DNA of 64,000 nucleotides from Ruminococcus hominis (GCF_014287355.1 NZ_JACOPE010000001.1:3162001-3226000), one strand, 5' to 3'. Counted from the stretch's first letter, positions 8,923-17,876 are shown. Numbers and translations: made by a program. Notes: generated from the letters alone by a model not told the origin.

Positions 8923-10363
8923 TTTCTTTTCCTCCATCACTTTTGTATGTTTCTACTTCAATTTGTAGAATCCACTTAGTTGACTGCTTCACTTGATAAG
9001 CCTGGCTCATCCGGTGTCCCAAAACCCATAAAATATCATTGTTCTCTGCGAGCAACAATTGACTGTCTCTTACCTCTTTCGGGATTTTTTCATCTACAAA
9101 CCAACTCTTTAGTTTTTTTTGATGACCTTTTTCATCAATTACAATATTATCGCCTGCCTGTCTTGTTCTAATATACAGACTGCTCTTTATTATATCATAA
9201 TCAAACCATTTCGTGTATATTTTTTGTGGTATATCCTTTATTGAAAGATTTTTAGGCTTTTCCAGTATTTTACATCGAACTTTAAGATTCCTGTCTGCAA
9301 GTATGATTTCCCCCGGAATGTTCAATTCACTCATGCATTCCTGCATGATTTCTGCTTTCTTTTCTTCCCCGGACGAATATGTTCTTCTTTTCTCTAACCG
9401 GATTCCTTCATAATTTCGTTTTGCATGCATTTCATAAGGAAGATCCAGTGTCCGTCCTACTTGCTTATTCATTAACTCCATCATCACATCGACATGTTTG
9501 TGGCTCAAATCTCTTTTTTTGCCCCCCACTTGTTCCATGCCTTTTCGGATCACCATTTTCTTTATCAATTCCGGAAATGTTTCAAAGGAATTTTGCTGAA
9601 TTTGAATCCAACATGCTTTTTCAGAATGTTCCTGTACACATTCTTGATATGCAGCCTCCACTTGTTCCTGCATATATTCCTGGAGCTCCCATATCTGCTC
9701 CATTGTTTCATTCATATGCCGGACTGCAGCCGAATTGACCTGTTCTTCTAAAATCGGGAGTACCAGATGCCGCAATTTATTTCTTGTATAATCTGTCCCT
9801 GCATTCGTTTCATCAATACAATAGGATTGCTTTCTCTTGGAAAGATATTCTTCAATCTCTTTTCTGTTCATACATAGCAGCGGACGGATAAATTTTCCAT
9901 TAACCGGACGGATTCCTCCTAGTCCGTCTAACCCGGTTCCTCGTGACAGATTCCAAAGCAGTGTCTCTGCATTATCATTTTGATGATGTGCTAATGCAAT
10001 TTTATTTCCTCCGTATTTTTGGCACACACTGTCAAATGCTTCTCTCCTCACCATTCTCCCGGCTTCCTCCAAAGATTGTTTCCTCTTTTTCGCAATTGAT
10101 TCCAGATTCACACGGAAAATTTCCAATGGGATTCGATGCTGCTCGCACAATGCTTCTACAAATCGCTGATCTTGGTCTGCTGCCTCTCCTCTAAGCCCAT
10201 GATGTACATGCACTGCAATTAAATCAAACCCTATTTTTTCTCTCAATTCTAAGAGCATCAAAAACAGGCATACCGAATCTGCACCTCCCGATACACCTGC
10301 AATCACCTTATCGCCACAGGTGAGCATATGATATTTTTGGATAAATTTTTCTATTCGTTTCAT
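8891..10363 (-). CDS. tilS: tRNA(Ile)-lysidine synthase TilS
   Basis: It modifies the wobble cytidine of the CAU-anticodon tRNA-Ile to lysidine, allowing AUA decoding. The N-terminal ATP-pyrophosphatase P-loop is VIAGVSGGADSVCLF, followed by HVHHGLRGEAADQD and ALAHHQNDNAETLLWNLSRG. The C-terminal domain (YIRTRQAGDNIVIDEKGHQKKLKSWF) is the TilS-specific tRNA-binding region. At 490 residues it is full length. It lies between the spoIIE homologue and hpt, as in Bacillus. Confidence 0.96.
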   Translation of the reverse strand: MKRIEKFIQKYHMLTCGDKVIAGVSGGADSVCLFLMLLELREKIGFDLIAVHVHHGLRGEAADQDQRFVEALCEQHRIPLEIFRVNLESIAKKRKQSLEEAGRMVRREAFDSVCQKYGGNKIALAHHQNDNAETLLWNLSRGTGLDGLGGIRPVNGKFIRPLLCMNRKEIEEYLSKRKQSYCIDETNAGTDYTRNKLRHLVLPILEEQVNSAAVRHMNETMEQIWELQEYMQEQVEAAYQECVQEHSEKACWIQIQQNSFETFPELIKKMVIRKGMEQVGGKKRDLSHKHVDVMMELMNKQVGRTLDLPYEMHAKRNYEGIRLEKRRTYSSGEEKKAEIMQECMSELNIPGEIILADRNLKVRCKILEKPKNLSIKDIPQKIYTKWFDYDIIKSSLYIRTRQAGDNIVIDEKGHQKKLKSWFVDEKIPKEVRDSQLLLAENNDILWVLGHRMSQAYQVKQSTKWILQIEVETYKSDGGKENGRNNSRVSI

Positions 10364-10405
10364 AAGTAAACTATACTCAATCTCCCCGAAAAATGCAACA
10401 ATCCC

Positions 10406-11803
10406 TTAATATTTCCAAATTCCGATAACCAATACGGTCATATCATCTTCAGGCGGTTTGCCTGTCCAATTCAATACTTGTTTTAAAATGTGTTGTGCCA
10501 TTTCTTTCGGATTTATGATTGCAGTTCCTTTTATAATCGTTTCCAATAACACATCCTGCTCCCCTACCGGCAGCGCATCCATAATTCCATCGGTAACCAT
10601 AATCACAAAATCACCATCTTCCAACTGTCTTTTTGCGTGATCTACGTCCAGCTTATGAACCACTCCTATCGGCAGACTAGTTGAACGCAAGTGCTCGATG
10701 CTATCTTTCTTTTTAATAAATGTCGACGATGCGCCGGCTTTTAAAAACTCACATATGCCGCTATACAAATCAAACACACACATATCTATTGTAGAATAAT
10801 GTATCTCTTCCCGTCCCATTACCAGTGTTGTGTTAATCATCTGAATTGCCATTTTCTCAGGAAATCCTGCTTCAAGCAACTCCTCCAATAACTCAATCAC
10901 CAATGTACTCTCGCGGCATGCCCGCTCTCCCGAACCCATTCCGTCTGACAATGCAACTCCCTGCTTTCCTCCCGGAAGATCCAGCATCATAAAATTATCG
11001 CCTGATATTTCACAGCTTCCTTTTCCGACTTTTGCAACTCCCTGCAACGTGTAATACTCCGGTCCTTCCATGCATACTACCGTAATGTATTCCCGACCCA
11101 TTATTTGTGCCTGTTCCTTTGCGGGAGTTAGTTTTCGTCTGGCAGCAATCGAAATTTCTTTCACAATCTCACGGACTGTAAAACATTGCTCATACATTGC
11201 TCTTGCTGTTACATGGATTTCATATTTCCCTTCCGAATTCATAAAAAAATCAGTTTTTAACACCCGGACTCCTTTTTTCTTTAGTGCCTCAATAATTCTT
11301 TTTTCCAGCCATTCATCATGGAAAATACTATCCTCCATTTCCTTTGCGGTCTGACGTATCATTTCGGCAAATGTGTCCATCTGGATCGCACATCCCTCTC
11401 TGCTTAATGCCATCCTGTTTGTCCACATCATGTTCTGCCGGGCCGCTTGAAATGCCTCTAACATTTCTCTTAGAAATCGCGGAGCACGAATACAGCACTG
11501 TTTCAGCTTACGCTTCGTTTCTACATTCATTTCATCTCCATAATTATCTACCGCCGATAATATTTCATACCCCATCTGGCATGTGTGTACATAATTTTCT
11601 CCCCAGCACCAGTCTCTTTTTTCACATTTTGTGCAGACATGCTCTTTCACTTGAGCAAACATCGCATCAATCTCATCATTTGTAAAAGATTTTTTCTTAT
11701 TTTCCATTTTCAGAAATGTATTCGCCAATTGTGTAAGTGAATCTGCAAACTTTTCTATCTGTGCCACGTATGGGCTTGTATGAAGCATCTGTCCTTCTTC
11801 CAT
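10406..11803 (-). CDS. spoIIE: SpoIIE-type PP2C phosphatase lacking the membrane domain
   Basis: The C-terminal ~220 residues are a SpoIIE PP2C phosphatase domain, with metal-binding motifs GVALSDGMGSGERA and MVTDGIMDAL and the family ending PPEDDMTVLVIGIWK. In sporulation SpoIIE dephosphorylates the anti-anti-sigma factor SpoIIAA to release sigma F. The middle region contains the cysteine cluster CTKCEKRDWCW typical of SpoIIE. The usual multi-pass N-terminal membrane region (about ten helices, roughly 300 residues) is absent: the protein has 465 residues rather than about 800 and shows no hydrophobic segment. The start at 11803 has a GGAGGTG site 10 bases upstream, and stops and hairpins lie above it, so a hidden N-terminus in this frame is unlikely. 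Location between divIC and tilS is as in Bacillus. Confidence 0.85.
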   Translation of the reverse strand: MEEGQMLHTSPYVAQIEKFADSLTQLANTFLKMENKKKSFTNDEIDAMFAQVKEHVCTKCEKRDWCWGENYVHTCQMGYEILSAVDNYGDEMNVETKRKLKQCCIRAPRFLREMLEAFQAARQNMMWTNRMALSREGCAIQMDTFAEMIRQTAKEMEDSIFHDEWLEKRIIEALKKKGVRVLKTDFFMNSEGKYEIHVTARAMYEQCFTVREIVKEISIAARRKLTPAKEQAQIMGREYITVVCMEGPEYYTLQGVAKVGKGSCEISGDNFMMLDLPGGKQGVALSDGMGSGERACRESTLVIELLEELLEAGFPEKMAIQMINTTLVMGREEIHYSTIDMCVFDLYSGICEFLKAGASSTFIKKKDSIEHLRSTSLPIGVVHKLDVDHAKRQLEDGDFVIMVTDGIMDALPVGEQDVLLETIIKGTAIINPKEMAQHILKQVLNWTGKPPEDDMTVLVIGIWKY

Positions 11804-11824
11804 TTTATTATGTCACCTCCAAAA

Positions 11825-11944
11825 AGAATGTGCTTTGCACATTCAAGCACCTGCGGCGGCCGCTTGCGACATTTACATTGTACGCCGCAGTGCGTATCCT
11901 GCCGGAGGATTTTTATTACATAAGAAATAAATTTTCCTAATGTA
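11825..11944. other. Nested hairpins upstream of spoIIE homologue
   Basis: Three inverted repeats fill this stretch: GAATGTGC-TTT-GCACATTC at 11827-11845, TGCGGCG...CGCCGCA around 11852-11890, and the outer pair TTTTTATTACAT...ATGTAATAAAAA near 11910-11951. The GC content is higher than the surroundings. It may be a small repeat-element remnant or a structured 5' leader of the spoIIE-like mRNA. No second copy was found in the window. Confidence 0.4.
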
Positions 11945-11947
11945 ATA

Positions 11948-11976
11948 AAAAACTCCGGAGTTCTCTCCGGAGTTTT
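11948..11976 (-). terminator. Terminator downstream of divIC
   Basis: The perfect stem AAAAACTCCGGAG / CTCCGGAGTTTTT with a 3-4 base loop, followed on the minus strand by a T tract, ends the rqcP/yabP/yabQ/divIC run. The palindromic arms also make it functional on the plus strand. Confidence 0.85.
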
Positions 11977-12002
11977 TCGTTCGTGTTTTTATTTTTCTAT
12001 AT

Positions 12003-12329
12003 TCAATTCGTCTGCTTGAAAAGGATCTCATTCGGATCCACTAAGCCCAGTTTATCTTCCGCAACTTCTCTTATGTAATCATCAGTCTTAACATAATCCT
12101 GATATTCTTTTATCTCTTTTGACCGTTCTTCCTCTTTCTTTATCTGGGCTTCCAATTCAGCTTCCTGCTGTTTATAGTCTTGATTTTTTGAATAAATAGA
12201 GATGGAACCTATGCCAAATACTAATGTTAACACTGCCAATCCTACGCAGATTATCTGTACACTTTTCATATGCGGACGAGCTGTTCTTTTTTTCTTATGG
12301 CCCTGCTTTCCTGCTTTTTTATTATTCAT
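12003..12329 (-). CDS. divIC: Septum formation initiator DivIC/FtsB family
   Basis: This small bitopic division protein stabilises the FtsL-DivIB complex at the septum. A basic N-terminus precedes one membrane helix (ICVGLAVLTLVFGIGSISI), then a coiled coil rich in Gln/Glu/Lys (QDYKQQEAELEAQIKKEEER). The family ending REVAEDKLGLVDPNEILF is present. An AAGGTGAG site favours the ATG at 12329 over the GTG four codons earlier. It sits in the yabP-yabQ-divIC-spoIIE order known from Bacillus. Confidence 0.9.
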   Translation of the reverse strand: MNNKKAGKQGHKKKRTARPHMKSVQIICVGLAVLTLVFGIGSISIYSKNQDYKQQEAELEAQIKKEEERSKEIKEYQDYVKTDDYIREVAEDKLGLVDPNEILFKQTN

Positions 12330-12474
12330 AACTGCACTCACCTTACTTTGCGAACTACATGTTACGTCCCTTCTACTTTTCTATACCGCTGCTTGTGTTT
12401 TTATAATATCTGGTTTGATGTTTATTTTCAAGTAATTTTTACATATTTCTTAAGAAATTGTTACATTGACATTG

Positions 12475-12519
12475 CTGTTCACTCCCGTGTTAATCACTAC
12501 GCTGATTGGCACGGAGGAT
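12475..12519. repeat. Partial copy of GTTACTGTTCAC-type repeat
   Basis: The segment starting CTGTTCACTCCCGTG and running to GGCACGGAGGA matches the left half of the complete element at 38559-38700 almost base for base, with one T/C difference noticed. It includes the hairpin CCGTG...CACGG. It abuts the 3' end of yabQ and lacks the right terminal repeat, so it is a truncated copy. Confidence 0.75.
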
Positions 12520-12524
12520 ACATA

Positions 12525-12812
12525 TCAGAAAACTTTTCGTTTCACAAACCATGCACTTACACTTCCCAAAATCACTCCCAGAAGGAAAAACCATCGTATC
12601 GTTCCATGCGTTGTGCGATACATCTGTCTAAACAAATAACCCCCGGTTCCCATCCAGAACAAAAAATCTTCCAAATTTATCATTACAATTGAATGTCGTA
12701 TTAACTTTCTCATCTGGATCAACACTTGATAAACAATAAATAAAATGCAGCCAGACAGCCACGCATAGAAAAAAATAACAGCTTCTGTTCTAATTCCAAG
12801 CATCATAGGCAT
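12525..12812 (-). CDS. yabQ: Spore cortex protein YabQ
   Basis: YabQ is a membrane protein needed for spore cortex assembly, made under sigma E. This 95-residue version has three hydrophobic segments (VIFFYAWLSGCILFIVYQVL; LEDFLFWMGTGGYLF; WFFLLGVILGSVSAWF). It is shorter than the ~200-residue Bacillus protein, which is common in Clostridia. It starts 3 bases after yabP ends, so the pair is an operon. A dispersed repeat lies immediately beyond its stop. Confidence 0.85.
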   Translation of the reverse strand: MPMMLGIRTEAVIFFYAWLSGCILFIVYQVLIQMRKLIRHSIVMINLEDFLFWMGTGGYLFRQMYRTTHGTIRWFFLLGVILGSVSAWFVKRKVF

Positions 12813-12815
12813 TTC

Positions 12816-13100
12816 CTATTTAAATAATTTTGTAAACAAATTTTCATTTGGATGCCCTGTTTGATTTGTATCGGAATAAATAATACTGTCTATATTGCCG
12901 GCAATATCTATCTCTCCCTTTTCCACGCTAAGCCTATTTACATGCAGGTCCGTACCTTTGACCAGCAACATGCCTTGTTCGGTCTCAAGCACAACTTCAT
13001 TTAAATCAAAGGATAATACGTCAAGCACACCAGTCACCATACTTGTCTTTCGATTATTGATGACCAGCTTGTGTGCCTTTGCAATCTGCCTTTCTTCCAC
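12816..13100 (-). CDS. yabP: Sporulation protein YabP
   Basis: YabP cooperates with YabQ in coat and cortex assembly around the forespore. The 94-residue protein is soluble, with the family features NRKTSMVTGVLDVLSF, LLVKGTDLHVNRLSVEKGE and a glycine-containing end (GEIDIAGNIDSIIYS). It is co-transcribed with yabQ and lies between rqcP and yabQ, which conserves the Bacillus order yabO-yabP-yabQ. Confidence 0.9.
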   Translation of the reverse strand: MEERQIAKAHKLVINNRKTSMVTGVLDVLSFDLNEVVLETEQGMLLVKGTDLHVNRLSVEKGEIDIAGNIDSIIYSDTNQTGHPNENLFTKLFK

Positions 13101-13240
13101 ACAAACTCCCCCTCTCTCAATATCTCCAAAGCATGTTTTCCATGTCTGGATATGTCAGGAGTTTCTCAACCTTTCGAGATTGAAAGTATCTCCATTCAAA
13201 TATATATGAAAGAGTTTTAAATTTTATGTCTTTTTATTTT

Positions 13241-13480
13241 TTACAAATAACGGAACAAATCTTTTGCTTCTTCTTTCTTTGTTGTATCCTGAATATCCAA
13301 AACTTCTACTTTAACTGTCTTTGTTCCAAACTGGATTTCTATAATATCTCCGACCTTTACCTTTACAGAAGCTTTTGCGACAACTCCGTTCACCAGAACT
13401 CGTCCCGCGTCGCAGGCTTCATTCGCAACTGTTCTTCGTTTGATCAAGCGGGAAACCTTCAAAAACTTATCTAATCTCAT
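13241..13480 (-). CDS. rqcP: S4-domain ribosome quality control protein RqcP
   Basis: The 79-residue protein is essentially one S4 RNA-binding domain (MRLDKFLKVSRLIKRRTVAN, then GRVLVNGVVAKASVKVKVGD). The Bacillus orthologue YabO/RqcP binds stalled 50S subunits and supports alanine tailing by RqcH. Its place just upstream of yabP matches Bacillus. A heat-shock HslR-type annotation is the main alternative; gene order favours RqcP. Confidence 0.88.
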   Translation of the reverse strand: MRLDKFLKVSRLIKRRTVANEACDAGRVLVNGVVAKASVKVKVGDIIEIQFGTKTVKVEVLDIQDTTKKEEAKDLFRYL

Positions 13481-13513
13481 CTTATCTTTCCTTTTCTTTA
13501 ATCCCTTTTTTAG

Positions 13514-13553
13514 GAGAAAGAGGCAGAGGATATAACCCTCTGCCTCTTTCTCC
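13514..13553. terminator. Bidirectional hairpin after hup
   Basis: The stem AGAAAGAGGCAGAGG / CCTCTGCCTCTTTCT is perfect over 15 bp, with a loop of about 7 bases. It lies between hup and rqcP, both minus strand, and should terminate most hup transcripts. The T tract is weak on the minus strand. Confidence 0.65.
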
Positions 13554-13599
13554 TTTATTTACAAGGCATCCTGCGATGCCTGCTTTTCATCTATTCGTC

Positions 13600-13872
13600 T
13601 TAGTTTACAGCATCTTTCAGAGCTTTTCCAGCTTTGAATTTTGGTGCGTTGCAAGCGCTGATTGTCATAGGCTCACCTGTCTGTGGGTTCTTACCTGTTC
13701 TTGCTGCTCTCTTGCTTACTTCAAATGTTCCAAATCCAACTAACTGAACTTTCTCTTCTTTTTTCAGTTCTTCAGTAACAACATCGATAAAAGCCTTTAC
13801 TGCTTTTTCTGAATCTTTCTTAGAAATTTCTGCTCTTTCTGCGATTGCTGCGATTAATTCTGTTTTGTTCAT
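13600..13872 (-). CDS. hup: DNA-binding protein HU
   Basis: HU is a histone-like dimer that bends and compacts DNA. The 90-residue protein has the family pattern [40 protein letters not shown] (beta-arm with the proline that intercalates DNA) and a final helix ([14 protein letters not shown]). A GGAGG site precedes the ATG. It has a near-consensus promoter and an ~85-nt leader, in keeping with strong expression. Confidence 0.97.
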   Translation of the reverse strand: MNKTELIAAIAERAEISKKDSEKAVKAFIDVVTEELKKEEKVQLVGFGTFEVSKRAARTGKNPQTGEPMTISACNAPKFKAGKALKDAVN

Positions 13873-13960
13873 ATGAATATTTCCTCCTTTTTATTATAGT
13901 AGAATTCTAATTCTAACCGGGTAAAGGCTCTTCTTCGCCGTTTCTCGGCTTTGCCCTTAG
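13873..13960 (-). promoter_or_regulatory. Structured 5' leader of hup
   Basis: The transcript from the hup promoter has a leader of about 88 nt. It can fold through GGGCAAAGCC... and ...CTTTACCC and an inner GCCGAGAAACGGC hairpin. The pairing is visible in the sequence. A regulatory role, such as mRNA stabilisation or autoregulation by HU, is inference. Confidence 0.4.
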
Positions 13961-13965
13961 ATACT

Positions 13966-13994
13966 GTTATACAATTTCCACTACTATTTGTCAA
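13966..13994 (-). promoter_or_regulatory. hup promoter (TTGACA-17-TATAAC)
   Basis: A perfect -35 TTGACA (13994-13989) and a -10 TATAAC (13971-13966) with 17-base spacing lie upstream of hup on the minus strand. This is a strong vegetative sigma A-type promoter. Confidence 0.85.
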
Positions 13995-14007
13995 GCATTC
14001 TACGCTT

Positions 14008-14044
14008 AAAAAACGGCGAAAACACGTGGTTTTTGCCGTTTTTT
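14008..14044 (-). terminator. Terminator after CotS-like gene
   Basis: The stem AAAAAACGGC / GCCGTTTTTT, with further inner pairing AAAAC/GTTTT around ACGTG, lies just beyond the CotS-like stop codon. On the minus strand it ends in a T run. Confidence 0.85.
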
Positions 14045-14051
14045 CCACCTC

Positions 14052-15059
14052 CTATAACCGAAAGTCAAATATCACTTCTAAAAATCGTAGTTTTTCCTGA
14101 TTTTGAGCTACTGCAAGCTCAAGTTTTTCGACATTTTTCTCTGGCATCCACGCCTTATTGGAATGATAATAAGCATTCACAATTTTCCAAAATTTCTCCG
14201 GATAAGCTATTTTCAACGCAATATATTCTAGTTCTTCTTTCTGCAGTGTCCTCACACTGTTATACCGGCTTAAAATTTCATTTCCAAGTACAACACTCCA
14301 ATGATATTTTTCCATAACTTTCCGCAAAAAATAATACAAATCCAACACCTGCACGTCTCTTCTAAAATGTTCAAAATTGGTTGTCACAACCTTTTGAGGA
14401 AGCAAGAGCACATTATGATAATTGTAATCTCCATGGATTAACAAACCTTCTTCAACGCTCGATTTATAAAGCTCATCATATTTGGAATTTGCAAGACGTT
14501 CCTCCACCGCTTTTCCCGTCTCATACATTTGCTCAAAGGATTTTAAATACATTGCTTCAAATGTCCCTTTATTCACGCGTTTCCGCACAAATGCCCTCAC
14601 CTTTTTCAATTCGCGGTTATGACATATCATTTCTTCTTTCAAATGTCTTCCCGCCGGCGGTCGTATCTCCTGTTTTTCCTCTACACTGCATATGTCTCTC
14701 CATTTCATATCAAGGTGCAAGTGTGCCAGATTTTCTGCTGCCATAAGCACATCTGCTTCACGCCGTACTTCACACTCTCTCCCGTCATACCATTTTTTCA
14801 GCAGATACCGGCTTCCATCTCTCGCGGTACTGACCAATTTATTTTCCGAATTCAGTATCGGTGTGTCCACATATTTGCCACTCTCTTCAAGCTGGCATAA
14901 TAGCGTATAAAATAAGAGGGCACGTCTGTCAGAGATTTTTGTCTCTTTTAACAGCATCGTTCCCTCTTTCGTGTTGATAAAAAACGCACCCCTGATTTTA
15001 CGGGTGCTTTCTGCCTCAATTGGATATTGTTCTAAGATTTCTAATTCACTTTCTCTCAT
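14052..15059 (-). CDS. CotS-family spore coat protein (kinase fold)
   Basis: The protein resembles CotS/CotI-type coat proteins, which have an aminoglycoside-phosphotransferase-like kinase fold. A catalytic-loop motif HGDYNYHN is present at about 209-216. The position that normally carries the metal-binding Asp (IDFD in relatives) reads TNFEHF, with Asn at 228. The protein may therefore be catalytically impaired, although the HGD...N motif is retained. A basic/aromatic segment YFLRKVMEKY follows, as in the family. It is a single gene with its own terminator, downstream of cca. Expression in the mother cell during sporulation is inferred from the family. Confidence 0.75.
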   Translation of the reverse strand: MRESELEILEQYPIEAESTRKIRGAFFINTKEGTMLLKETKISDRRALLFYTLLCQLEESGKYVDTPILNSENKLVSTARDGSRYLLKKWYDGRECEVRREADVLMAAENLAHLHLDMKWRDICSVEEKQEIRPPAGRHLKEEMICHNRELKKVRAFVRKRVNKGTFEAMYLKSFEQMYETGKAVEERLANSKYDELYKSSVEEGLLIHGDYNYHNVLLLPQKVVTTNFEHFRRDVQVLDLYYFLRKVMEKYHWSVVLGNEILSRYNSVRTLQKEELEYIALKIAYPEKFWKIVNAYYHSNKAWMPEKNVEKLELAVAQNQEKLRFLEVIFDFRL

Positions 15060-15125
15060 TGCTGCCCCCTACATTACACGATTCATAACTCTTTTTAATC
15101 TATGTAAGAGGCAGCCAAAGTATTC

Positions 15126-16460
15126 TTAAAGTCCAATCCTTTCTTTTACATACTCGCAAAGCAGCTCTTTTTTATTACATTGTGGATCATCAATAACCCA
15201 CTCCAACAGCTCATTCAACATGTTACCAAGTTCTCTTCCCGGCTTCATGCCAATCTCCATAAGATCCTTGCCCGTAACTGCAAGGTCTCTAAGTGTCACA
15301 CAATGCTCCTTGATCAAAGTATCCTGATAAATCTCTCGCATTGCAATGATATTTTCAATCTTTGCACGTCGCTGATATGAGCTTTGTGCTTTCACATCAG
15401 CCATACGAACTGCCAGATAATATGGGAATAATTCTACTCCTATACGATTCATGGCACGTCGTACGTTCGGTCCTGTCGCTTCGATACGATAATCATGATA
15501 GCATACCAGTTTTGTTACTTTTTTAATCGTATCATTATCCATCTTCAGGCGCTGCATGATGGAACGGGCTTTCTCCTCACTGCCGATTGAGTGCTCTTTA
15601 AAATGATCTTGTCCGTTTTCATCTGTCGTTTTTGCAAATGGTTTTCCCATATCGTGGAATAACATCGTCAGACGCAGTATCTTATCCTGCTTTACATTCA
15701 TGATCGCATGAAGTGTATGCTCTGCCACATCATACATATGATGCGGTGTGTGCTGCTCCACCCCGACCATACGGTCCCATTCCGGAAGAATCACTCTTGT
15801 GATTCCCAACTCGTATGCATCCTTGAGACGCTCCGGATGATCTGACATAAGCAGCTTTATCAATTCTGCCTGTATTCTTTCTGCACTGATATTTTTCAAT
15901 GACAGCACCTGTGAACGAATTGCATCTGCGGTATGTTCTTCAATTGCAAAATCCAACTGTGCGGAAAATCTCACTGCACGCAGGATTCGCAGAGCATCTT
16001 CTTCAAAACGTTCCTTCGGATCACCTACACAACGAATCAAATGATAATTCAGATCCTTCATTCCGCCAAATGCATCTACCAGACGAACATCATCATTATA
16101 TGCCATTGCATTGATCGTAAAATCACGACGGCGCAAATCTTCTTCCAGCTTATTTGTGAAGATTACTTCCTTTGGATGGCGGCTGTCTTCATAAACTCCG
16201 TCAATTCGATATGTCGTCACTTCATACATATCTTTCCCCATAAGAACCGTTACCGTTCCATGTTCAATTCCAGTATCTACTGTTCTCGGAAAAAGTGCTT
16301 TTATTTCTTCCGGCTTTGCAGACGTAGTGATATCCCAGTCCTGAGGTTCTTTTGCAAGAATTGAATCTCTCACACATCCTCCAACCGCATATGCCTCATA
16401 TCCATGCATCTGTAAATTTTCAATAATCTCTGTCACTTTGCCAGGTAACGTAATCTTCAT
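15126..16460 (-). CDS. cca: CCA-adding tRNA nucleotidyltransferase with HD domain
   Basis: It adds or repairs the 3'-CCA end of tRNAs. The head domain carries GGCVRDSILAKEPQDWDI with the DxD catalytic pair and RRDFTINAMAYN. The neck (EEDALRILRAVRFSAQLDF) is typical. An HD phosphohydrolase segment (LTMLFHDMGKPF ... HFKEHSIGSE ... VCYHDYR) follows. At 444 residues it fits the bacterial type with HD domain. It is 25 bases downstream of asnS and probably in the same transcript. Confidence 0.95.
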   Translation of the reverse strand: MKITLPGKVTEIIENLQMHGYEAYAVGGCVRDSILAKEPQDWDITTSAKPEEIKALFPRTVDTGIEHGTVTVLMGKDMYEVTTYRIDGVYEDSRHPKEVIFTNKLEEDLRRRDFTINAMAYNDDVRLVDAFGGMKDLNYHLIRCVGDPKERFEEDALRILRAVRFSAQLDFAIEEHTADAIRSQVLSLKNISAERIQAELIKLLMSDHPERLKDAYELGITRVILPEWDRMVGVEQHTPHHMYDVAEHTLHAIMNVKQDKILRLTMLFHDMGKPFAKTTDENGQDHFKEHSIGSEEKARSIMQRLKMDNDTIKKVTKLVCYHDYRIEATGPNVRRAMNRIGVELFPYYLAVRMADVKAQSSYQRRAKIENIIAMREIYQDTLIKEHCVTLRDLAVTGKDLMEIGMKPGRELGNMLNELLEWVIDDPQCNKKELLCEYVKERIGL

Positions 16461-16484
16461 ATAATTTCTGTTCTCCTCTTAGCC

Positions 16485-17876
16485 TTATAATTCGCAGTTA
16501 TTTACTGTTCTTGGGAATGGAATTACGTCACGAATGTTTGACATACCTGTCAGATACATTACACAACGCTCAAATCCAAGACCAAATCCTGCATGACGTG
16601 TAGAACCATATTTTCTAAGATCCAAATAGAACTGATAGTCCTTCTCTTCCAGCCCAAGCTCTTTCATTCTTCCAAGGAGCTTGCCATAGTCATCCTCTCT
16701 CTGGCTTCCTCCGATAATCTCACCAATTCCCGGTACAAGACAGTCTACTGCTGCTACAGTCTTACCATCTTCATTCAGTTTCATATAAAATGCTTTGATT
16801 TCCTTTGGATAATCTGTAACAAATACAGGACGTTTATAAACCTCTTCTGTAAGATAACGCTCATGTTCTGTCTGCAGATCACATCCCCAAGATACTTTAT
16901 AATCAAATTTATCGTTATTCTTCTCAAGAATCTCTACCGCTTCTGTATATGTTACTCTTGCGAAATCAGACTCTACAACGTTCTTCAGACGCTCGATCAG
17001 TCCTTTATCTACAAATGAGTTGAAGAAGTTCATCTCTTCCGGAGCCTGTTCCATCACATAATTGATAACATATTTCAACATAGCCTCTGCCAGCTCCATG
17101 TCATCTTCCAAATCTGCGAATGCAATCTCTGGCTCGATCATCCAGAACTCTGCTGCATGTCTTGTTGTATTAGAATTCTCAGCTCTGAATGTTGGTCCAA
17201 ATGTGTAAATGTTACGGAAAGCCTGTGCATAAGTCTCACCATTAAGCTGACCACTTACTGTAAGGCTTGTTTCTTTACCAAAGAAATCCTGACTGTAATC
17301 TACTGTTCCGTCTTCGTTCTTTGGAAGATTTTCCATATCAAGTGTTGTTACTCTAAACATCTCTCCTGCACCTTCACAGTCACTTCCTGTGATTAACGGA
17401 GTGTGTACATATACAAATCCTCTCTCCTGGAAGAACTGATGAATTGCATATGCTGCCAGAGAACGTACACGAAATACTGCCTGGAATGTATTTGTTCTCG
17501 GACGAAGATGCGAAATAGTTCTAAGATACTCAAAGCTGTGACGCTTTTTCTGCAGTGGATAATCCGGTGCTGAAGCACCCTCTACTGTGATTTCGTCTGC
17601 CTGGATCTCAAATGGCTGTTTTGCCTGTGGTGTTGCAACTAATGTTCCTGTCACTACGATTGCAGCTCCGACATTCTGTTTTGAGATTTCCTGGAAATTC
17701 TCCATCTTGTCATGATACACAACCTGAAGTGGTTCAAAATATGAACCATCATTTACCACGATAAACCCAAATGTTTTAGAATCACGGATACTTCTGATCC
17801 ATCCACCAACTGTTACTTTCTTATCCAGATATTCTTCTCTGTTCTTAAATAACTCTTTTACTGTTATCAAATCCAT
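16485..17876 (-). CDS. asnS: Asparaginyl-tRNA synthetase
   Basis: It charges tRNA-Asn. An N-terminal OB-fold ([25 protein letters not shown]) precedes the class II core. Motif 2 is [25 protein letters not shown] and motif 3 is [15 protein letters not shown]. The 463-residue length is usual. A promoter lies about 45 bases upstream. I see no T-box leader, as the upstream gap is only 118 bases. It probably heads an asnS-cca transcript. Confidence 0.96.
   Translation of the reverse strand: MDLITVKELFKNREEYLDKKVTVGGWIRSIRDSKTFGFIVVNDGSYFEPLQVVYHDKMENFQEISKQNVGAAIVVTGTLVATPQAKQPFEIQADEITVEGASAPDYPLQKKRHSFEYLRTISHLRPRTNTFQAVFRVRSLAAYAIHQFFQERGFVYVHTPLITGSDCEGAGEMFRVTTLDMENLPKNEDGTVDYSQDFFGKETSLTVSGQLNGETYAQAFRNIYTFGPTFRAENSNTTRHAAEFWMIEPEIAFADLEDDMELAEAMLKYVINYVMEQAPEEMNFFNSFVDKGLIERLKNVVESDFARVTYTEAVEILEKNNDKFDYKVSWGCDLQTEHERYLTEEVYKRPVFVTDYPKEIKAFYMKLNEDGKTVAAVDCLVPGIGEIIGGSQREDDYGKLLGRMKELGLEEKDYQFYLDLRKYGSTRHAGFGLGFERCVMYLTGMSNIRDVIPFPRTVNNCEL

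Noticed and set aside
9379..9738. Long plus-strand frames opposite tilS
   Set aside because: They lack ribosome sites, and their composition mirrors the coding strand of a clear tilS gene.
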